Shown here: positions 32,869-37,997 of the stretch, piece after piece
Numbering within the stretch: position 1 is the first letter of the stretch
Layout: every line of letters begins with the position of its first letter
Program-made: the position numbers and the translations under genes
Notes under the pieces: model-generated
Told to the model about the DNA's origin: nothing
The model's database searches: none
The model's input: the letters and a program-made list of their open reading frames with translations, nothing else
NCBI GenBank assembly: GCA_903900705.1
Contig: CAIUOG010000134.1
Span: 1-37,997, forward strand
Source: an uncultured Acidobacteriia bacterium
GTDB lineage: Bacteria; Acidobacteriota; Terriglobia; Bryobacterales; Bryobacteraceae
Reading direction: 5' to 3'
DNA length: 37,997 nucleotides

Positions 32869-33246
32869 TTACTTCGTTTCAGAGGTCGCCGCGGGCTTTG
32901 AGTCCCCTGACGACGAAGAAGCGGAAGACGAAGAAGCGAAAGACGACGAGTCCGACTTCGCTTCACCCGAGCCCTTCGACTCCGCCTTATCGGACGACCC
33001 GGAATCACTTTTCGATTCACCGCCACCCGATTTTGAATCATGGGGCTTCGCCGGAACCGTTCCGCTGCCCTTGGCGTAGTCCGTCGCATACCAGCCCGAC
33101 CCCTTCAGGTGAAAGGCGGGCGCGGACAAAACCCTTTCTGTGACTCCGCCACATTCGGCGTGCGTCTTCAGAGGTTCATCCGAGAACTTCTGGATTACTT
33201 CGAATGTCTTGCCACAGGAGTGGCACTTATATTCATACAGAGGCAT
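32869..33246 (-). CDS. FmdB-family zinc ribbon protein with long Ser-rich tail
   Basis: A 125-residue protein. The first 55 residues are the FmdB/CxxC zinc ribbon (MPLYEYKCHSCGKTFEV, then FHLKGSGWYATDY). Zinc ligands are C8, C11 and C32; the fourth position holds H29 where Cys is usual (HAECGG). The rest (about 65-125) is a disordered Ser/Gly/Lys/Glu-rich tail encoded partly by a 15-bp tandem repeat. Function of the family is unclear; it is often with genes for Fe-S or cofactor proteins, as here. AGGG lies about 7 bases before the ATG. Confidence 0.9.
   Translation of the reverse strand: MPLYEYKCHSCGKTFEVIQKFSDEPLKTHAECGGVTERVLSAPAFHLKGSGWYATDYAKGSGTVPAKPHDSKSGGGESKSDSGSSDKAESKGSGEAKSDSSSFASSSSASSSSGDSKPAATSETK
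32912..32950. repeat. 15-bp tandem repeat in the FmdB tail
   Basis: GACGAAGAAGCGGAA (32912-32926) is repeated as GACGAAGAAGCGAAA (32927-32941), with a partial third copy. On the coding strand it gives the Ser/Ala pattern of the tail, an obvious place for length change. Confidence 0.7.
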
Positions 33247-33321
33247 ACAGCAACCCTATCTTAACAACTGTCACGGGACGCGTCCGAAACCCGCTCGAAA
33301 CAAACCACTTCCCAAACAAAA

Positions 33322-33356
33322 CGCCGCCGTGCCTCAGGCGGAGAGGCACGGCGGCG
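33322..33356 (-). terminator. strong rho-independent terminator of the TPR gene
   Basis: CGCCGCCGTGCCTC (33322-33335) and GAGGCACGGCGGCG (33343-33356) form a perfect 14-bp stem with a 7-base loop. On the minus strand it is followed by TTTTGTTTGGG. It lies 38 bases after the TPR gene stop. Confidence 0.88.
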
Positions 33357-33393
33357 CCAAGTGAACCACATACCCGGGTATCCCGGGAAACAA

Positions 33394-34653
33394 CTACTTC
33401 TTCTTCGGAGCGGCCTTCTTCGGCGCAGCCTTCTTCGGGGCCGCGGCGGAGAATGCGTTGTCAGGCAAACCCTTGATGCTTTCCTTCGGATCGTCCACCG
33501 TCAGCGTCAGCATGTAGGGTTCCTTCGTGAAGGAGTCCACAACCGCTTTGAACTCAATCGCGTCGCCCACATTGATCGCCTTCTGGTTGATGGCCTTTTC
33601 GAACTTCAGAGTCGCGTCGCCACCGGCATTGTCCACGTTCACAACCAGCTCTTTCTCGTTGACCGTGACAATCTTGGCCTTGAACATGCCAATGTTTTCC
33701 GGAGGAATCAGCGAACCCTTCACGCTGTCGAAGTAGGTCGCGCCCTGGTCGCCCTTGAGGGTGTCACGAATCTGACGCCACAGAGCGATGTCGGGGTGAG
33801 CCTTGTTGAAGGCCTCAATGTCGCCGAACTTCTTCGCTTCGATTTCTGCCACGCTGTCGATGTGGAAACCGGCGGGAGGCAGCGCCGCGCCGGCGGCCTG
33901 CTTCTTCAGGTCATCCAGTCCGGAGTTGTCACCGTGATAGCCCGCATAGGCGCGATCCAGATACGAACTCGCGGGACCGGCGGCAGCCGGCGGCAAAGCA
34001 TTCGGGCCGGTCACCGTGAGCGAACGGGCCAGCGAGTACAGGGCTTCCGAGTAACGGGCCACGTTCTTCTGGCGGATGATCACGCTGCCCAGCCAATAAG
34101 AAACCTGAGCGGAATCCGGAGCCAGTTCCAGAATCTTCTTGAAAGAGGCTTCGGCTTCGGCATCCGACTTCTTCGTCATTGCCACCCAGCCCAGCACCGA
34201 ACGGGACTGCAGTTCAAACGTCTTCCGCGCATCGGCCCACTGCTGATCGGTCGCGCCCGCCGGCTTGGCCGACGCGGCAAAGTATTTGTCGAGGTTATCG
34301 ACGATAGACTGCGCGGCCTTCTGACCACCATCCAGCAGCTCCGGCGGTCCCGGCTTGCCGTACGCCGCCATCGCCAGACCCAGCTGGGCCTGCGCCTGCA
34401 TCAGCGTCCGGGCGCTCTTCAACTTGCTGTCGGGATACTTCTGTTCCCATTCCTTCAGCTTGTCGAGCTTCTTCTGGGGGTCGGATTCCTTGCCCGCCGA
34501 GGTCGCGAGGTCGTATTCGCCCTGATCTTTATAGGGAGATTCCTGCGCCGCCTGGGGAGCGGGTTCCGGAGCCGGATGCGCCCAAGCGCCGGTACGGATG
34601 GTAGCCGCGGCTACCACCAGCCCAAGTGTCAATCTCGTTAAACGATGCCTCAC
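33394..34653 (-). CDS. exported TPR-like protein with lysine-rich repeat tail
   Basis: A 419-residue exported protein. A signal peptide ends near residue 25 (GAWA), followed by a Pro/Ala-rich stretch and helical repeats (about 40-270) with TPR-like pattern, for instance AEASFKKILELAPDSAQVSYWLG. A beta-rich segment (about 310-400) follows with KAKIVTVNEKELVVNVD. The C-terminus is a repeated AAPKK unit. GTG start at 34653 with GGGAGG about 10 bases upstream. The promoter TTGCCG-N17-TATACT lies at 34763-34791. I do not know the function; a cell-envelope scaffold is plausible. Confidence 0.75.
   Translation of the reverse strand: MRHRLTRLTLGLVVAAATIRTGAWAHPAPEPAPQAAQESPYKDQGEYDLATSAGKESDPQKKLDKLKEWEQKYPDSKLKSARTLMQAQAQLGLAMAAYGKPGPPELLDGGQKAAQSIVDNLDKYFAASAKPAGATDQQWADARKTFELQSRSVLGWVAMTKKSDAEAEASFKKILELAPDSAQVSYWLGSVIIRQKNVARYSEALYSLARSLTVTGPNALPPAAAGPASSYLDRAYAGYHGDNSGLDDLKKQAAGAALPPAGFHIDSVAEIEAKKFGDIEAFNKAHPDIALWRQIRDTLKGDQGATYFDSVKGSLIPPENIGMFKAKIVTVNEKELVVNVDNAGGDATLKFEKAINQKAINVGDAIEFKAVVDSFTKEPYMLTLTVDDPKESIKGLPDNAFSAAAPKKAAPKKAAPKKK
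33400..33444. repeat. three 15-bp tandem units coding the AAPKK tail
   Basis: CTTCTTCGG-based 15-bp units at 33400-33414, 33415-33429 and 33430-33444 differ only at two or three bases. On the minus strand each codes Ala-Ala-Pro-Lys-Lys. Confidence 0.8.
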
Positions 34654-34714
34654 GTTCTGTTGCCTCCCGCCTCTTTGTCAAATACCGGTTCGTTCAACGG
34701 CCTGTCTCTCGCTT

Positions 34715-34742
34715 TTGACAGCCCGTCTTAAGAGAATATCCT
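34715..34742 (+). promoter_or_regulatory. upstream candidate promoter toward the symporter
   Basis: Perfect TTGACA (34715-34720), 16-base spacer, TATCCT (34737-34742). It faces the symporter gene with a leader of about 150 bases and lies just inside the leader of the divergent TPR transcript. Confidence 0.45.
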
Positions 34743-34762
34743 AAGAACAACGGCAAAAGCGG

Positions 34763-34791
34763 AGTATACCGAACCACAGTCGATCCGGCAA
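34763..34791 (-). promoter_or_regulatory. promoter of the TPR gene
   Basis: On the minus strand TTGCCG (34786-34791 on the plus strand) is followed after 17 bases by TATACT (34763-34768). Transcription would begin near 34756, leaving about a 100-base leader. Confidence 0.55.
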
Positions 34792-34847
34792 TCAAAACCG
34801 CGTCTGGATTGTGGACGCCACCACCGTCCCGTGAGTTCCCCGCCCTG

Positions 34848-34875
34848 TTGTTTTTCACTCCGTAACTGTTACAAT
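34848..34875 (+). promoter_or_regulatory. proximal promoter of the symporter with a small palindrome
   Basis: TTGTTT (34848-34853), 16-base spacer, TACAAT (34870-34875). The inverted repeat GTAAC-T-GTTAC (34862-34872) overlaps the -10 and might be an operator. Confidence 0.5.
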
Positions 34876-34896
34876 CGCCCAAGTCTGGAAAACAGT

Positions 34897-36342
34897 TTGC
34901 GCCCTATCGATCTCGCCGTCATCCTCGCCTATCTCGCCGGTGTCACATGGTTCGGCGCGCGCTTCAAAGAATCCCAAAAGTCCCTGCGGGATTACTTTCT
35001 CGGCGGCCAGACCGCCCCCTGGTGGGCCATCGCGCTCTCCATCGTCTCCGCCGAAACCAGCACCCTCACCATCATCGGCACGCCACCCCTCGCCTACAAA
35101 GGCAGTTTCGTCTTCCTGCAGGTGGTCTTCGGGTACCTGCTCGCCCGCCTCGTCATCTCCACCATCTTCCTGCCCCGCTACTTCGAGGGCCAGTTGTTCA
35201 CCGCCTACGCCCTCATGGAACGGCGCTTCGGTCCCCACGTCCGCAAGGTGACTTCCGGCATATTTCTCGTCACCCGCGCGCTCGCCGAAGGCGTTCGCGT
35301 CTTCGCCATCTCCATCGTCATCTCGATCATCCTCCACACCGGCGGCCTCGCCTCCATCGTCGTCATCATCCTGCTGACACTCTTTTACACTTTTGAGGGC
35401 GGCATGACCGCCGTCATCTGGACCGACGTGATCCAGATGATCATGTACGTGCTCGGCGCCGGCGTCAGCTTCTACGTCCTCGCGGGCCGGATCCCCGGCG
35501 GCTTCCCCCACGCCATGGACGTCGCTTCCGCCGCCGGAAAGCTCCAGGTTTTCGATTTCCATTGGTCCTGGACTTCGCCCTACACCTTCTGGGCCGGGCT
35601 CATCGGCGGCACCTTTCTCACCACCGCCAGCCACGGCACCGATCAGCTGGTCGTCCAGCGCCTGCTCAGCGCGAAGAACGAACGCCAGAGCCGCCTCGCC
35701 CTTCTCACCAGCTGGGGAGTGATCTTCATACAGTTCACCCTGTTTCTCACCATTGGCGCGATGCTCTGGGTCCTGCGGGACGGCAAACCGATTACCGGCT
35801 CGTCCGACAAGCTCTATCCCGCCTTCATCTGGGAATCGCTTCCGGTCGGCATCGCCGGTCTTGCCATGGCGGCCATCATTGCCGCGGCGATGGCGAACCT
35901 CTCCGCCGCGCTCAACTCCCTGGCCTCCGCCACCGTGGTCGACTTTTACCAGCCCATGACGCAGTCCCGCCGATCGCCGGAACACTACCTGCTGGCCTCG
36001 CGCCTCTCCACCGTCGTCTGGGGCCTGGTGCTGGCCGCCATCGCGCTCGTCGCCAGCCAGTGGGGTTCCGTGCTCGAATCCGGGCTGTCCATTGCGTCCG
36101 TTACGCTGGGAATCCTGCTGGGCGTCTTCCTGCTCGGCGTGCTCACGAAACGGCCGGGCGAACGGGCGGCCATCGTCGGCGTAATCGCGGGTGGCCTGGT
36201 CATGATCTTTGTCAAACTCGGCACCAAAATTCCTTACACGTGGTGGGTGCTGATCGGCAGTTCGGTCACCTTCGGGGTCGGCTGGCTGGCGTCGCTCGTC
36301 GTAAAGCCCTTCGCCGTCACAGAGAAAGCAAAACAATCATGA
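34897..36342 (+). CDS. sodium:solute symporter (SSS family)
   Basis: A 481-residue inner-membrane transporter with about 13 hydrophobic segments. Family features include the early DYFLGGQTAPWWAIALSIVSAETS block (Na+-site region), ARLVISTIFLPRYF, and ALNSLASATVVDFY late in the protein. Substrate may be a sugar, carboxylate or amino acid. TTG at 34897 is preferred as start, with GGAA 6 bases before it and the promoter TTGTTT-N16-TACAAT just upstream; an in-frame ATG at 34831 would start inside the -35 region's upstream DNA. Its stop overlaps the APC permease start as ATGA, so the two are translated together. Confidence 0.9.
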   Translation: MRPIDLAVILAYLAGVTWFGARFKESQKSLRDYFLGGQTAPWWAIALSIVSAETSTLTIIGTPPLAYKGSFVFLQVVFGYLLARLVISTIFLPRYFEGQLFTAYALMERRFGPHVRKVTSGIFLVTRALAEGVRVFAISIVISIILHTGGLASIVVIILLTLFYTFEGGMTAVIWTDVIQMIMYVLGAGVSFYVLAGRIPGGFPHAMDVASAAGKLQVFDFHWSWTSPYTFWAGLIGGTFLTTASHGTDQLVVQRLLSAKNERQSRLALLTSWGVIFIQFTLFLTIGAMLWVLRDGKPITGSSDKLYPAFIWESLPVGIAGLAMAAIIAAAMANLSAALNSLASATVVDFYQPMTQSRRSPEHYLLASRLSTVVWGLVLAAIALVASQWGSVLESGLSIASVTLGILLGVFLLGVLTKRPGERAAIVGVIAGGLVMIFVKLGTKIPYTWWVLIGSSVTFGVGWLASLVVKPFAVTEKAKQS

Positions 36343-37706
36343 GTCAGGAACGAGTCATAGAACTTCGGCGGGACCTCGGGCTGGCCACAGCGCTCGCCAT
36401 CGTGGTCGGCACCGTCATCGGCAGCGGCATCTTCCGTGTGCCCCAGGCCATGATCCAGAGCGTGGGCTCCGTCCACATGGTCTTCCTCGTATGGATCGTA
36501 GGCGGCGCGCTCACCATGGCGGGCGCTCTCACCTACGCCGAACTGGCCGCCGCACTCCCGGGCGCGGGCGGTGAATACGTCTATCTCACGGAAGCCTACG
36601 GCCCCATGTGGGGCTATCTCTATAGCTGGACGCAACTTTCCGTAGCCAAGAGCGGTTCCATCGCCACCCTCGCCACCGCCTTTTTTGAGTACACCGCGCA
36701 TTTCATCCCGGAATTCGAGAAACTCTGGTTCACCCTCGGCCCGTTCCCCATTAAGTACGGCCAGATATTCGCGCTGCTGCTGATTCTCGCGCTGGGCGCG
36801 CTGAATTACATCGGCGTCCGGGTGGGCGGCAACGTCCAGGTGGCTGTCACGGTCGTCAAGGTCACGCTCATCGCGGTCGTCATCGGCGCGGGTCTTCTCT
36901 ACGCCCACCCGGCGGCCCAGGCCGATCCCCTGCCCGCCCCGCCGCTCCAGACCGGCTTTATTGCCGCGCTGGTGGCGGCGCTCTGGGCGTATGACGGCTG
37001 GAACAACGTCGGCATGGTGGCGTCGGAAATCCGCAACCCCAAACGGAATCTCCCGCTTGCCCTGATTGGCGGCACCGCCCTCGTCATCGCCATTTACATG
37101 CTGGCAAACTGGGCGTATTTCCGCGTGCTCACGCCCGCCGAAGTCGCCGGACACAAGCTGGTGGCCGCCGAAATGATGCAGCGCGTCTGGGGTCCCGCCG
37201 GCGCCGCGGCCGTTTCCCTTGCCGCCATGATTTCCATCTTCGCCGCCCTCAACGGCTCTATCCTCACCGGCGCGCGCGTTCCTTACGCCGCCGCCCGTGA
37301 CGGCCTTTTCTTCAAATCCGTCGCCCGCGTCCACCCGGCGTTTCACACGCCGGGCGTTTCCATCATGATGCTCACCGGCTGGTCCTGCTTACTGGTGCTA
37401 TCAGGAAAATACGATGATCTGTTTAATTTCGTGATTTTCGGCAGCTGGATCCTCTACGCAATGGCCACCGCGTCGGTTTTTGTTCTGAGAAGGAAACGGC
37501 CCGACCTGCCCAGACCCTATAAAACCCTGGGCTACCCCGTAGTGCCCGCACTTTTCCTGCTGGGTGCGGCCGTTCTGGAAATTCAGACCCTGATCGACAA
37601 ACCCCGTCAGGCCATTACGGGGATCGTGTTGATTTTATTAGGCCTTCCGTTCTATTTTTATTGGAGAGGCACCGCTCAAAAAGCTCCGGTCGATCAGGAA
37701 AATTAA
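36339..37706 (+). CDS. APC-family amino acid permease
   Basis: A 455-residue transporter with about 12 membrane segments. The N-terminal GTVIGSGIFRVP (24-35) is the substrate-binding glycine-rich break of helix 1, and PGAGGEYVYLTEAYGPMWGYLYSW follows as in LAT/SteT-like exchangers. It starts at the ATG overlapping the symporter stop; the frame is open much further upstream only as a shadow of the symporter gene. Coupling with a Na+ symporter suggests related substrates, such as amino acids or peptide products (inference). Confidence 0.92.
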   Translation: MSQERVIELRRDLGLATALAIVVGTVIGSGIFRVPQAMIQSVGSVHMVFLVWIVGGALTMAGALTYAELAAALPGAGGEYVYLTEAYGPMWGYLYSWTQLSVAKSGSIATLATAFFEYTAHFIPEFEKLWFTLGPFPIKYGQIFALLLILALGALNYIGVRVGGNVQVAVTVVKVTLIAVVIGAGLLYAHPAAQADPLPAPPLQTGFIAALVAALWAYDGWNNVGMVASEIRNPKRNLPLALIGGTALVIAIYMLANWAYFRVLTPAEVAGHKLVAAEMMQRVWGPAGAAAVSLAAMISIFAALNGSILTGARVPYAAARDGLFFKSVARVHPAFHTPGVSIMMLTGWSCLLVLSGKYDDLFNFVIFGSWILYAMATASVFVLRRKRPDLPRPYKTLGYPVVPALFLLGAAVLEIQTLIDKPRQAITGIVLILLGLPFYFYWRGTAQKAPVDQEN

Positions 37707-37901
37707 AACGAATCGACAGTTCCGGCACTTGCGTTCCGATATTTTGTTCTGAAAATAGAACAATCCCCTTGCAACAGCCCTGCGGAATGAGCTACAAATC
37801 TATCTAAGGAACCGCGACGCTTTCGCCGCTCGTTCCGGATACGGAACGGCACCAGCCACCCGCCGGTGTCGCTCTCAGCGATATCACAGGAGTCACCAGG
37901 A
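37707..37901 (+). promoter_or_regulatory. control region of the last gene
   Basis: An inverted repeat TTGTTCT (37744-37750) and AGAACAA (37757-37763) with a 6-base spacer is followed by TTGCAA (37769-37774), an 18-base spacer and TACAAA (37793-37798), a possible promoter. The dyad lies just upstream of the -35 and could bind a regulator, or be a weak 3' structure of the permease mRNA. Confidence 0.4.
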
Positions 37902-37997
37902 ATGGACGTATCGAAAATCCTCGCGGAACTGCGCCAGGAAAGAGAACAACTGGAAGAAGCGATTGTGAGCCTTGAACGTTTGGCGGCCGGTCGCGGC
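37902..37997 (+). CDS. start of a small helical protein, cut by the window edge
   Basis: The ATG at 37902 follows AGGAG (37888-37892) at a 9-base distance. The 32 visible residues (MDVSKILAELRQEREQLEEA and onward, with IVSLERLAAGRG) are strongly helical with heptad-like Leu/Ile spacing, suggesting a short coiled coil. Similar short proteins are common in Acidobacteriota and have no known role. The 3' end is outside the window. Confidence 0.7.
   Translation, partial: MDVSKILAELRQEREQLEEAIVSLERLAAGRG

Noticed and set aside
31313-33079. 588-codon open frame on the plus strand
   Set aside because: Antisense to moaA, nadA and fmdB; no domain and Arg/His-rich composition.
32840-33393. NAD+-I (nadA motif) riboswitch upstream of nadA
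   Set aside because: This class is known from Acidobacteriota, but neither the 29-base gap before nadA nor the region before fmdB contains the conserved CUUCAACAAC-type segments.
35562-36338. 259-codon N-terminal extension of the APC permease
   Set aside because: Lies fully within the symporter gene in another frame; the ATG in the ATGA overlap gives a full-length permease.
1-37997. Mobile elements, CRISPR arrays, prophage, tRNA genes
   Set aside because: No transposase or integrase motif, no regular direct-repeat array and no cloverleaf sequence noticed; a tool-based tRNA and IS scan would be needed to be certain.

Overview
The window looks like GC-rich chromosomal DNA from an Acidobacteriota member, most likely of the Bryobacterales/Solibacter type. 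Evidence is a TIGR03435-family secreted protein (a family expanded in these bacteria), a TIGR02999-type ECF sigma factor, a bacillithiol BshA, an OmpL-like porin, and many two-domain sugar oxidoreductases and isomerases. About 37 protein genes fill nearly all of the sequence. No gene-free stretch exceeds 300 bases; the longest gaps are 9732-10022, 1925-2168 and 34654-34896, all described below. I saw no tRNA, rRNA, CRISPR array, insertion sequence or prophage gene.

Layout. 1-251: 3' end of a Vsr mismatch endonuclease cut by the window edge. 230-2783 (minus): bshA, an exported methyltransferase and a pyrE-like gene. 2937-6722 (plus): a small unknown gene, then an 1114-residue protein best explained as a large PPi-type phosphoenolpyruvate carboxykinase, preceded by a structured leader. 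6845-11432: orphan ECF sigma factor, exported amidohydrolase, porin and glnA, separated by clear terminators. 11479-20511: a carbohydrate island with a CBM9-like protein, a mutarotase-like protein, an isomerase, two Gfo/Idh/MocA oxidoreductases, a PF06439 (DUF1080, 3-keto-disaccharide hydrolase) protein, a LacI regulator and a second isomerase. 20555-23779 (minus): tldD, tldE/pmbA and a small membrane-anchored protein, running in the same direction into the second sugar pair. 23883-26484: a short-chain dehydrogenase, a heavy-metal-binding periplasmic protein and a P1-family peptidase. 26540-30051: an Mla/MCE lipid transport operon (mlaE-mlaF-mlaD) translationally coupled to an hpnK/YdjC-like deacetylase. 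30035-33246 (minus): fmdB, nadA, moaA, tonB. 33394-37706: a repeat-tailed TPR protein divergent from a sodium:solute symporter coupled to an APC permease. 37902-end: the start of an unknown small gene.

How parts work together. The most interesting region is 11479-20511. Oxidation at a sugar carbon by Gfo/Idh/MocA enzymes, cleavage by a PF06439 protein and isomerisation by TIM-barrel enzymes is the logic of recently recognised 3-keto-glycoside catabolism. Its divergent control region holds two promoters with overlapping -35 boxes and a LacI-type palindrome with a central CG just downstream of the rightward -10. The Mla operon has exact translational overlaps, an MlaF with Ser in place of the Walker B glutamate, and an MlaD tail of five repeats in perfect 34-residue register. 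The genome is compact: four convergent pairs overlap at their 3' ends and one pair abuts exactly.
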